Virus record (IMG/VR): IMGVR_UViG_3300025000_002500
Location: 1 to 45,107 of that record
Length of the DNA: 45,107 nt
Origin: a virus
Reading direction: 5' to 3' (one strand)
Shown piece by piece: positions 36,544 through 44,755 of the stretch; the first letter of the stretch is position 1; every line of letters starts with the position of its first letter. Both the position numbers and the translations under genes were made by a program. The notes beneath the pieces were generated by a model, which saw only the letters and a list, made by a program, of their open reading frames with translations, had not been told where the DNA came from and did not search any database.

Positions 36544-37753
36544 GCGAATATTCACAGTACTTACCGTCTGTCTGCTCGTCTGTGCGGTGCTAGGCACTTC
36601 ATGGGCGCAGTACGGCAGGGCGACTTCTTACAGTACGTTTACCGTGGGGAGCGGCGGGTTGTTCGCTCACGGAGGCAACTTCACTGTAGAGACTTCCGCC
36701 GGTACCGACAAGTTCACGGTAGCGGCATCGAGTGGAAACACCGTATGCTCCGGCACGATGGGCATTACGGGGCTGGCCTCGCTTAACGGTGGGCTGGCGA
36801 TGGATACGAACAAGTTCACCGTCGCTGACACTACCGGGAACGTGCTGACCGCAGGGACATTCTCGCAGACCCTCGTCAATGCGGCTGGTGGGAGCGCGAA
36901 CCCCTACGACTACACAGGTACGCTCGGGATAATGAACGGGTCTGACGACTTCACCCTGTTCGACATCAATATGACCAACGCCAATCACACCGGCTCTAAC
37001 ACTGTGCAGATACTCGATATAGCGAACATCACCGGTGATGCGGAAGCCACAGAGACAGCGGTGCTTATCGGCACAGGATGGGATGCCGGCATCACGAGCA
37101 GCAGCCTGGTCAACTTCAATGCGGGCATAGCCTGTGACACTGACAAGTTCGTAGTGGCCGACAGCACGGGCATTGTCACGTTGAGCGGCGGCGGTACTAT
37201 TGACAACAATACTTCCGCGACCGTAATGAACCTGACAGAGACGACCGTCCGTGTAACAGGCATCCTCGATGTCACCGGTAACTCCACACAAGCCACAGTG
37301 GATGTGGGTGGAGGCTATGGTTCTACCGGAGCCAACATAGCGTCATCCGGGAACATCAGCACAAACGGAAACCTGATAGTCGATGGTACAGGCCAGATCC
37401 GGGCGCAGTTGACAGTCGCAGAGACCACCAACGCCAGGGTGTGCACGAGTGCCGACTTCGGCAAGCTCATCATATGCTCGGTGGCCGATGCCTTAAGCAT
37501 CACTCTCCCGGCGAACGGAGCGACGGCGGGGTCATACATCGACTTCCTGATAGTGAGCGAGAACGGAGGGACTGTTACTATCAGTCCTGCCACTGCGGAT
37601 ACACTCATTACTGCAAGCAGCGCAGACAGTGACGCTGTCACTTTCGCGACAGGGCAAAGGATCGGCGCTTACTGCCGAGTGATCTCAGACGGTACGGCTT
37701 ATGCGGCCATCAACTTGGGTCAAACCACCATGGGGGTGACAGACACCGACTAG
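36533..37753 (+). CDS. Beta-rich fibre-like protein with signal peptide
   Basis: It encodes 406 residues. Two start codons (36533/36536) overlap the preceding gene's end. The N-terminus MMSRRIFTVLTVCLLVCAVLGTSWA with likely cleavage after A25 is a Sec-type signal peptide. The rest is Thr/Gly/Ser-rich with repeats such as TDKFTVAASSGNT, TNKFTVADTTGNV and TDKFVVADSTGIV, resembling phage fibres and head-fibre proteins. A signal peptide in a virion gene is unusual. It could be exported to the cell surface, or be an assembly protein whose signal is not used. Hairpins begin at its last codons. Confidence 0.62.
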   Translation: MMSRRIFTVLTVCLLVCAVLGTSWAQYGRATSYSTFTVGSGGLFAHGGNFTVETSAGTDKFTVAASSGNTVCSGTMGITGLASLNGGLAMDTNKFTVADTTGNVLTAGTFSQTLVNAAGGSANPYDYTGTLGIMNGSDDFTLFDINMTNANHTGSNTVQILDIANITGDAEATETAVLIGTGWDAGITSSSLVNFNAGIACDTDKFVVADSTGIVTLSGGGTIDNNTSATVMNLTETTVRVTGILDVTGNSTQATVDVGGGYGSTGANIASSGNISTNGNLIVDGTGQIRAQLTVAETTNARVCTSADFGKLIICSVADALSITLPANGATAGSYIDFLIVSENGGTVTISPATADTLITASSADSDAVTFATGQRIGAYCRVISDGTAYAAINLGQTTMGVTDTD

Positions 37754-37829
37754 TTTGCCGGTGTCTGTATTCCTCGCGGAATATTCTGCAGAATGACACA
37801 CTGGTCCACCTCGCTGATGAGGTGGACCA
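37739..37829. repeat. Three hairpins after the fibre-like gene
   Basis: ACAGACACCG/CGGTGTCTGT (37739-37748/37759-37768) includes the preceding gene's stop in its loop. ATTCTGCAGAAT (37783-37794) is a 12-bp palindrome. TGGTCCACCTC/GAGGTGGACCA (37802-37812/37819-37829) is an 11-bp perfect stem. None has a clear T-run, so processing or a weak terminator are options. Confidence 0.7.
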
Positions 37830-37891
37830 CACATGCCCGCACTGACGCAACCGGGGTTTGATTCCCTGGGCGGGGACAATGAGGTATCGCA

Positions 37892-38566
37892 ATGCTACAA
37901 ACATGGGCCAACATAGCGCAGTTCGTGTCTGAGGTTCACAAGAAGGAGGGCGGGAGTCCGAATCCATCGTTCTACCGAACTCTGGGTAATAAGGCGCTCG
38001 ATATCATCTCGCAGAGAATGGGCGGGCTGGCTGATTACGAATGGACGAATGCTGCTGATGGGGCGCTTACCATATCAGGGAACAGCGCTTCCCTGCCAGA
38101 GAATTGTCTCCGTGTGGATTCCGTAGAGTGGGACGGAATCCAGCTCGAGCGGAGAACTGCTGCCGAACTCGACGTTGAAATGGAGGGCTGGCGCGATGAT
38201 ACCGGTGATACCCCGAGCTTCTTTGTCACGACGGGGCGTTCGATCGTATTCGATGTAGCTCCTCAAGGATCGGTCGTGGGGAAATTGGTGATGCACGGCA
38301 CTGCCTCTCTACCCAGCTTCTCTGACGAAGAGGATGCGGTCAATCCACTTTCCTATTTGCCTGCAGTCTTGCAGTTGGCTCCGGCTTACTATATCCTCTC
38401 TCGATTGCCGGCCACGAAGAATGTGATTCGGGAAGGTAATCAGATCATAGGTATCGATGATTCCGAGATCCAGCGGAAGATAGAATACACGACCTTGTGG
38501 CAGGAGGAACTGGAGACGGTGAGCAGTGTAGCAAATACTCGGCAGCACGAGAGGTTTAGTTACTGA
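37892..38566 (+). CDS. Head-tail adaptor-like protein
   Basis: It encodes 224 residues. The helical start (FYRTLGNKALDIISQRM) and the end (LPAVLQLAPAYYILSRLPA, then QRKIEYTTLWQEELE) follow the pattern of short-tailed phage head-completion adaptors, which dock under the portal. A beta insertion is in between. It starts after a 138-bp gap with hairpins. Its C-terminal design reappears at the C-terminus of the gene at 39769. Confidence 0.68.
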   Translation: MLQTWANIAQFVSEVHKKEGGSPNPSFYRTLGNKALDIISQRMGGLADYEWTNAADGALTISGNSASLPENCLRVDSVEWDGIQLERRTAAELDVEMEGWRDDTGDTPSFFVTTGRSIVFDVAPQGSVVGKLVMHGTASLPSFSDEEDAVNPLSYLPAVLQLAPAYYILSRLPATKNVIREGNQIIGIDDSEIQRKIEYTTLWQEELETVSSVANTRQHERFSY

Positions 38567-39462
38567 TGAGCGTATGGTTTGATACAGGACAACTCGGAGC
38601 GGATACCGCAGCGCGGATACTCGCGGTGCATGGGGGCAGTCTGTATGCCGCAGGGCAGCCGTCCGGGAACATATACCGATATGACGGGGGGGATACCTGG
38701 ACGTCTATTGGGCAGATAGGCGGGTCTACCACATGTCTGGCTTTGTATAGCTTTGGGGGGTATCTGTGGGCTGGGACTAGCGCGACTACTATGGCTCGGT
38801 GGAATGGCTCGGTCTGGGAGAATATGGGTAACCTGCCCGCTCAGTATGCTGAGGCGATGATGGAGTATAACAGCAACCTCTACATCTGCTCTAACAAGGT
38901 TTACAGGTGGGACGGCGGGGGCGTGTTCACGGACATGGTTCTGCCTGCAGGTACGAACCCTGAGCCGCTCATTGTGTATGACGGCGCTTTGTACACCGTA
39001 CCTTCTCTCGCGCCTACTACCAGGCTGTATAAGTATGACGGAGCGGCATGGGCGAGTGTCGGCAACCTGACCGGCTGCACGTGGGCTGATGCGTTTGCTG
39101 AGTTCAATGGATCTCTGTATGTCGGGGCGGCGGATACAGGGTTGGTATTCAAGTGGGATGGGGCGACCTTTTCGCTGGTGGATACGATAGGTGAGCATGT
39201 GGACGGCATGTCAGTGTTCAACGGGATACTCTATGCCGGCACTTGGGAGAATGGCGGTTTGTATTCCTCCATCGACGGAGCGACGTTCACTAAGTTGGGC
39301 GAGTTCGAGGCAGGATACAGCGCTTACGATATGGCTGTGCTGGATGGGCGTATTTATGTTGCGCTGTCGGATGGGCATGTGCATTTCTATCAGCAAGCAA
39401 GGCCGCTGTGGCAGCCGGGGGCATTTGGGCAGATGGGTCGGCATTTTGGAGTAGGGGTGTGA
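38566..39462 (+). CDS. Beta-propeller virion protein
   Basis: It encodes 298 residues. The ATG overlaps the preceding stop codon. Six clear repeats and a partial seventh share the form 'LY-G-..-Y-WDG--W---G': SLYAAGQPSGNIYRYDG, YLWAGTSATTMARWNG, NLYICSNKVYRWDG, ALYTVPSLAPTTRLYKYDG, SLYVGAADTGLVFKWDG and ILYAGTWENGGLY. This reads as a seven-bladed kelch/WD-like propeller. Between two adaptor-type genes it may be a tail decoration or receptor-contact protein. The phage role is inferred. Confidence 0.73.
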   Translation: MSVWFDTGQLGADTAARILAVHGGSLYAAGQPSGNIYRYDGGDTWTSIGQIGGSTTCLALYSFGGYLWAGTSATTMARWNGSVWENMGNLPAQYAEAMMEYNSNLYICSNKVYRWDGGGVFTDMVLPAGTNPEPLIVYDGALYTVPSLAPTTRLYKYDGAAWASVGNLTGCTWADAFAEFNGSLYVGAADTGLVFKWDGATFSLVDTIGEHVDGMSVFNGILYAGTWENGGLYSSIDGATFTKLGEFEAGYSAYDMAVLDGRIYVALSDGHVHFYQQARPLWQPGAFGQMGRHFGVGV

Positions 39463-39701
39463 ACGCATTGAAGTTATTATTGCCGGAGAACCAGACCAAA
39501 ATTGATCTCACCGAATCCGAGAGGCAGGACGTACTAAAGTCGGCAATATGGGTAACTTGCAGTCCGCACGAATGGCAATGGACGACAGATGAACAGGCTG
39601 CAATGGCTAGATACTGCCTATGGGCTACGCAAAGGCTGGATATGATTCAGCGAATTGCTTTGGGTCAAGAACTGCATCATCCCGATTCAGCGCAGGAGTA
39701 A
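39459..39701 (+). CDS. Small virion-region protein (80 aa)
   Basis: GTG 39459 is chosen: GGAG lies about 7 bp upstream and the codon overlaps the previous stop. The frame open from 39408 has no ribosome site. It is helical (ALKLLLPENQTKIDLTESERQDVLKSAIWV) with Trp residues. No family is recognised. Confidence 0.58.
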   Translation: MNALKLLLPENQTKIDLTESERQDVLKSAIWVTCSPHEWQWTTDEQAAMARYCLWATQRLDMIQRIALGQELHHPDSAQE

Positions 39702-39704
39702 ACC

Positions 39705-39756
39705 ATGATTCAGTTTATATGTGGATGCCTAGTTGGTGGGTTGGGTCACTAGGCAT
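39705..39756 (+). other. Fifteen-codon frame with hairpin
   Basis: AGGAG (39693-39697) precedes ATG 39705, giving MIQFICGCLVGGLGH with TAG at 39750-39752. The stop is inside a stem formed by ATGCCTAGT/ACTAGGCAT (39725-39733/39748-39756). The next ATG is 13 bp after the stem. This could be a small leader-like peptide tuning the following adaptor-fusion gene or simply an intergenic hairpin. Confidence 0.4.
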
Positions 39757-39768
39757 TAGGAGTTTAGC

Positions 39769-40986
39769 ATGATTGAGATACTTGGGAATAATTTGACCTT
39801 CGTCGCCTTCTTTACCATTGCAGCTACTAAGGTGGGGGCGACGGGGCTGACTTTGACAGTGGACGTGCGGCGGGGTAATACTACGCTGCTCTCCGATCAG
39901 GCGGCGACAGAGCTTGGGGGTGGGCTGTATTCCTATACACTCTCATCGGCTCAGACGGGGACGGCGGGGGCGTATTCAGCGGTGTTCAAGGCAACTGCTG
40001 ATACGGTGGACGTGAAGCATGTACCGGCTATGTGGATGCTGGGGACTGACCTGGCGGAGACGATGCAGGATGTCTATGACCTGCTGCGCGGGCCGGGGGC
40101 TACTCAGTATGCGATCAGAGTGAATGACGGCGACGGGAACCCTCTGCCGGACGTTGCTGTGTGGATCACCAACTCCTCGAGTCCTACAGCGGTTATCGGC
40201 GGTTTGTGGACGACCAATGACGGCGGGCTGGTGAACGGCTCTAACGGGGTGTACCTAGACGCCGATGTGACCTATTACATCTGGTGTCTCAAAGCCGGGT
40301 ACAGCTTCGTGAATCCCGATGCCTGGGTGGCCGGCGAAGGGGCGAGTCCGCACGTGATTGCTGGTGCGGTGGCTACTTCGGGATTGACACCGGATTTCGA
40401 TGACTTGCGAACTATGCTTCGTGCCAGGCTGAACGATTACGACGACGGGAACTACTCGGATACCGATATTGACCAGTTCCTGAACCACGCCTACCGGGAG
40501 ACGACGGTGGCGGCGAGGTGCTATAAGATTCGCAAGAGTGTGGCATTACTGACCGGCACCCATACGTATCATTTGGACAACGTTTTCGAGCCGATAGAGG
40601 TGTCGGTGTCGGGGGATATCCTTGATCGGAATGACATAGGGGACTTGGGGGTGTCGCTTGAGACATGGGATTCCACGGCCTCCGGGACTCCTACGAAGTG
40701 GATGCACATGCGGGGAAGTTATATCCGGGTACATCCGACTCCATCGGCGAACGGCACGATGATTGTGTACGGGTATGCGCACGATGCGGACATGACCCTC
40801 GCCACCGACCAGCCGACGGTGCTTCCTGTGGGGTACGCGGTTCCGGTGATACTGGACAGGGCTGAAGCCGAGGCGAGGCGAGCGAGGTCGACGCATGCGA
40901 ACAACGCTCAACTCGTTCCAGCGCTCATGGGTCAGTGGGATGTGTGGGTTAACGCGATCAAGAATAGCTTGAAGGGGAAGGGCTGA
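39769..40986 (+). CDS. Fused Ig-like and adaptor-like tail protein
   Basis: It encodes 405 residues. Residues 1-100 form a beta-sandwich-like domain (LTFVAFFTIAA, LTLTVDVRRGNTTLL, GAYSAVFKA). Residues about 112-200 resemble a carboxypeptidase-regulatory-like domain (YAIRVNDGDGNPLPDVAVWITN). Residues about 212-405 repeat the adaptor pattern (RTMLRARLNDYDDGNYSDTDIDQFLNHAYRET and YKIRKSVALL). I read it as an adaptor that gained decoration domains. It overlaps the next ATG by one base. Confidence 0.62.
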   Translation: MIEILGNNLTFVAFFTIAATKVGATGLTLTVDVRRGNTTLLSDQAATELGGGLYSYTLSSAQTGTAGAYSAVFKATADTVDVKHVPAMWMLGTDLAETMQDVYDLLRGPGATQYAIRVNDGDGNPLPDVAVWITNSSSPTAVIGGLWTTNDGGLVNGSNGVYLDADVTYYIWCLKAGYSFVNPDAWVAGEGASPHVIAGAVATSGLTPDFDDLRTMLRARLNDYDDGNYSDTDIDQFLNHAYRETTVAARCYKIRKSVALLTGTHTYHLDNVFEPIEVSVSGDILDRNDIGDLGVSLETWDSTASGTPTKWMHMRGSYIRVHPTPSANGTMIVYGYAHDADMTLATDQPTVLPVGYAVPVILDRAEAEARRARSTHANNAQLVPALMGQWDVWVNAIKNSLKGKG

Positions 40987-43900
40987 TGTTCACAGGCAAG
41001 CAAAACTTTTCGGGCGGAATAACTACCTTGCGCCGGGTATCGGCAGAGGCGGAAGCTATTCTTGCGAAGTGTGACGGGTTCGACCCTTCTGATGGGTCGC
41101 TCGTGGCGGAGGCACTTCCGGCACAGATCGGCTCGTCGGCGCTTTCGGGGACTACGCCGGAGCAGACGCCGTTTGCGTTCCTGGATGAGTCGGGTGATGT
41201 GATCCTGCTTGCTCGGGATGCGTCGGAGCATATGGCGACGTTCGATGCTGACGGGGCTACTCCCGACTGGTCTACCTCAAGCCTGGATTGTGATGTGATT
41301 GCGGAATCGATTCCATCGAGACTCGGGGGGCAAGTGATTTTCCCGACGGGCGGGGCTGATCCGAAGTTGATGGCGTATGAGCCGGGGAGTGCGTCGACTA
41401 AGCTCAGGCCGCTGTCATTCAAGAGTCCTTCCGATTACGAGTTGGCTGCCAAGCCTGTGATTACACCTTCGGCGGACCCTGCTCGGCAGTTGTTTGACAT
41501 GCCGGGGAACGCATGGACGCCGGCAAGTGGGGAATATACGTATTCCGGTGTTACCGATATAGCGACATTCGGGTTTACAGCCACATCGGATGCGGGAGAG
41601 AAGGCATTCACCAAGGATTTAGGCTCGACCGGCATTGTTCCGGGTAAGTACCTGATTCTGGATGTCTATCTTTCTGAAGATCCGCAAATTTACGAGACGG
41701 CGGGCGTGTTTGCCAATGACCCGTTCCTCGGAGTTTCGGGGTATGAGTTCGTGCTATATTCCGATCAGACGTGCACGACGGTGCTGCAGAGGCTGCCGAT
41801 ACCCAAGATTGACCCTCTCGGGCAGGTGCATAGGATATGCTTCAGGCTGTCGGATAGCCTGGCGTTGAATATCAAAGGTGTGTCCATAGATACGGCATCT
41901 TTCTTTGTTCCGCCGACGACCGGCACTTACACGATGAGACTGTACTCCTATGCCATGTCCACCAACTGGAACGCGCCAGGGAACTGGCTACTGCCTGCGA
42001 TTCAGCCGTCTTCCAAGAGTCCCTGGGCGGATATCCTGAATGCGACTACCACGGCAGGCGGGAGCATAAGCAGGACGGTACCTCGAGGGGCAAACCTCAT
42101 CACCACAGACAACGGGTTTGAGGCCGGCACAGCGTGGACGTTTGCCGGTGGTGCTAGCAGGAAATCGGACCTGGCACGAACCGGGACATACTGCGCCGAA
42201 CTTGATAACACTAACGAGTCCATCGAGTCTACAGCGATGATTTCCGGGATAGCGGCAGGCGGGAGTCACACGCTGGACGTGTGGTATCTGTCTCCGGATG
42301 ACGGCGGCGCTCACGCAGCGGCCTGGCGGGCGCAGATAAACTGGTATACGTCCGGCGATGTATTGATAAGCAGCTCGTATTTCCCTGGGCCGCTCGTGAG
42401 TGATGTGTACTACGAGGACCCGAGCAACCAGTACAGGCTCAAGCAGAACACCGTGACCGCTCCGGCGACGGCGGCCAAGTGCAAGGTGCGCATAGAGGCT
42501 GAGGTAGACAGCGACGGGAACGGGTATCACGAACACTTCAGATTAGACGATATCGAACTGTACCAGACCGATTCCCTGGCAAGCGGATCTGCGTGGGTGC
42601 TGCAGAGGTTTGCAGAGGGCAGCGGTGGGGTTGTGACGGGCAAGACGCCGAGCGATCCCGCCTTCCGGTGGCTGTATTGCTTCTGCGGGAGAGACTTGCT
42701 GCGGTCAGGTGTGAACTATGCGCTGATGGTATCGAACCCGAGCGACCCGGATCATGCTGACGCTGATAATAATAACTGGGTATTTGCTGATCCGTGGAGA
42801 ACCTTCTCTGTGGCCGTTGCGCTTCCTGGAGGTCCGCTGCTGTCGGCGGCTGTCAATGCGGGCGGGACTGGTTATGCTCTTAACGATGTGCTGACCATTG
42901 CCGATGGTACGGCCGGCAAGGTGCGGGTATCGGGTGTCAATGCGGGTGTGGTAACGGCTGTCACCATCCTGGAGGCAGGGACAGGGTACACGACGACGAC
43001 GGGGGCGGCCACCATCGGAGGATCCGGAACCGGGTGCACAATCAATACCACGGCGCTGACTCCTATAACGGAGTACGGAAACTACCTGACACACATACTG
43101 ATCTACCGGCAAGTGTATGATGGGGAGTCAGAGACCTGGTCCTCCTGGAAGTACATCGGGAATGCGGCTATCGGTGCTTCGATGACGTTTACGGATGCCG
43201 GGAACGATGACGAGTTGGGGCTGCTCTCCAATCTGGAAGTTCCCATCGAGGCGGAGATCGGGAACGTATACGCGCCTTCCGCACGGTATGCCATGGTGAG
43301 CGACGGCAGGGTGTACGCCGGGTGTCTGAATTACGACCCGGAGGCGGACACGTGGCTCTCACGGACGGCGATACATGTTTCCTCCTGGGGCAAGCCCTGG
43401 GCGTTTCCGGTGGTGAATGACCAGGACTCACCTCTGGCCGATGGGGCTGAGCTCGACGGGTACGCGGTCACTGGATCAGATATAAGAGGTTTGATTGCTC
43501 GTGGTGATGAGAAGTTCGTCTTCCTCGACAACGAGTTCTTCCTGCTACGTGGAGACAATCCGCAATCCGGATGGCAGTTCATCCGTCTTGATAGTATCGG
43601 TTGTGTCTCGGCTCGGACTATTGCCGATTGTCGTTCAATGCTCATCTGGCATGACGGACACCACTTCTATGGATATTCCGGGGGGCTCGCACAGCCGATA
43701 TCTCGGTTCAAGATCGACTCGGCTCTGATCGATTTCACCAAGGCTCACAATGCGGTGTACTGGCAGGACAAGTATATCCTGTTCTGCGAGTATGACGATG
43801 TGTGGAGTTTGTTGATATACGATATCCCCTCCGGTTCTTGGAGGATTCGGACGGCCTCTGCCATGGCGTTTGTCGGGATCTGCACGGATGGGGCGGCCGG

Positions 43901-44315
43901 TCGGGTGTTTGGGGTATCGGCTACCGGGCAGGCTTACCAGTTGCTCAAATACACCGGGGCGGCCACTGCTGGATATACGCTCCTGGAGGCGAATCCGGCG
44001 CGGGCGGTATGGACTCAGTATGTGCAGGTTGCTCCTCCGGGGGTGATCGCGCATATCTCGGATTTCATCATGGAAGTGGAGGCGGGGACGGCGGTAAATC
44101 TGACGCTGACCTTCCTTACTCACGGGCTGAAGGAAGTTACTGGAACTACTGTGCAGAGGACGGTTGCTGTGGCGACCGACAAGACGCAGTATCTCGTCGG
44201 CTTAAACCTGAACTGTGATGCGGTTCAGGTCAAGGTCGATTATACGGGAGTGACTCCTCCGACGATCTACTATATGGGCTTCAATGTTGACGATGTGTCG
44301 GCGCAGGGGGATTAG
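40986..44315 (+). CDS. Large tail nozzle-like protein with carbohydrate-binding-like insertion
   Basis: It encodes 1109 residues. The first 150 (GKQNFSGGITTLRRVSAEAEAIL) and the last 380 (GRVYAGCLNYDPEA, GRVFGVSATGQAYQLLKY) show the repeated beta pattern of a podovirus nozzle (P22 gp10/T7 gp12-like). An inserted CBM_4_9-like domain (about 385-530: NLITTDNGFEAG, FRLDDIELYQ) and a Gly-rich repeat (about 620-690: GGTGYALNDVLTI, GTGYTTTTG) lie between. It should join the adaptor to the tail fibres, with carbohydrate-binding potential. The Arg/Trp-rich start overlaps the preceding gene by one base. Confidence 0.7.
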   Translation: MFTGKQNFSGGITTLRRVSAEAEAILAKCDGFDPSDGSLVAEALPAQIGSSALSGTTPEQTPFAFLDESGDVILLARDASEHMATFDADGATPDWSTSSLDCDVIAESIPSRLGGQVIFPTGGADPKLMAYEPGSASTKLRPLSFKSPSDYELAAKPVITPSADPARQLFDMPGNAWTPASGEYTYSGVTDIATFGFTATSDAGEKAFTKDLGSTGIVPGKYLILDVYLSEDPQIYETAGVFANDPFLGVSGYEFVLYSDQTCTTVLQRLPIPKIDPLGQVHRICFRLSDSLALNIKGVSIDTASFFVPPTTGTYTMRLYSYAMSTNWNAPGNWLLPAIQPSSKSPWADILNATTTAGGSISRTVPRGANLITTDNGFEAGTAWTFAGGASRKSDLARTGTYCAELDNTNESIESTAMISGIAAGGSHTLDVWYLSPDDGGAHAAAWRAQINWYTSGDVLISSSYFPGPLVSDVYYEDPSNQYRLKQNTVTAPATAAKCKVRIEAEVDSDGNGYHEHFRLDDIELYQTDSLASGSAWVLQRFAEGSGGVVTGKTPSDPAFRWLYCFCGRDLLRSGVNYALMVSNPSDPDHADADNNNWVFADPWRTFSVAVALPGGPLLSAAVNAGGTGYALNDVLTIADGTAGKVRVSGVNAGVVTAVTILEAGTGYTTTTGAATIGGSGTGCTINTTALTPITEYGNYLTHILIYRQVYDGESETWSSWKYIGNAAIGASMTFTDAGNDDELGLLSNLEVPIEAEIGNVYAPSARYAMVSDGRVYAGCLNYDPEADTWLSRTAIHVSSWGKPWAFPVVNDQDSPLADGAELDGYAVTGSDIRGLIARGDEKFVFLDNEFFLLRGDNPQSGWQFIRLDSIGCVSARTIADCRSMLIWHDGHHFYGYSGGLAQPISRFKIDSALIDFTKAHNAVYWQDKYILFCEYDDVWSLLIYDIPSGSWRIRTASAMAFVGICTDGAAGRVFGVSATGQAYQLLKYTGAATAGYTLLEANPARAVWTQYVQVAPPGVIAHISDFIMEVEAGTAVNLTLTFLTHGLKEVTGTTVQRTVAVATDKTQYLVGLNLNCDAVQVKVDYTGVTPPTIYYMGFNVDDVSAQGD

Positions 44316-44344
44316 GCAGCATGCGACAGACAAGGAGGCAATAG

Positions 44345-44752
44345 GTGAAGCAGTTTCCTTTCCGTATGTCTCGTATCAGCGAGATAACCCAAGAGGCGAT
44401 AACAAAGTATGTTCCCGAGGATCTGCAACAGGCAGCCCTCAGATCATGGGTTTATGCTATCCATAAAGCATTGACCGGACCGCACAAGCAGATCCCAGTC
44501 ACCTACACAGATGAGCGCGGGCAGGAACAGAGCGTCATGTACCAGACTGGATCCGTTGAGGATTCAATGAGGACGGCGCACGCAATGATCCGGAGTTATG
44601 TTCCTGAAAGCCTGCAGGAAAAGGCTATAGGAGATTGGGATAGTGCTTTTGGCCGAGTGCTTGACGAATCGGGGCAGGGTATCGATACAGACGAGCAAGC
44701 AGCGGCCAGGCGGATGGTCGAAGGCATGTTCGGGAATACAGAGCAGGAGTAA
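44345..44752 (+). CDS. Unknown virion-region protein (135 aa)
   Basis: The gene begins GTG 44345 with AAGGAGG upstream. It is helical throughout with EITQEAITKYVPEDLQQAALRSWVYAIHKAL and a second related half IRSYVPESLQEKAIGDWDSAFGRVL, so it may be an internal duplication. It lies between the nozzle and the tail fibre. No catalytic residue is seen. Confidence 0.58.
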   Translation: MKQFPFRMSRISEITQEAITKYVPEDLQQAALRSWVYAIHKALTGPHKQIPVTYTDERGQEQSVMYQTGSVEDSMRTAHAMIRSYVPESLQEKAIGDWDSAFGRVLDESGQGIDTDEQAAARRMVEGMFGNTEQE

Positions 44753-44755
44753 CCA

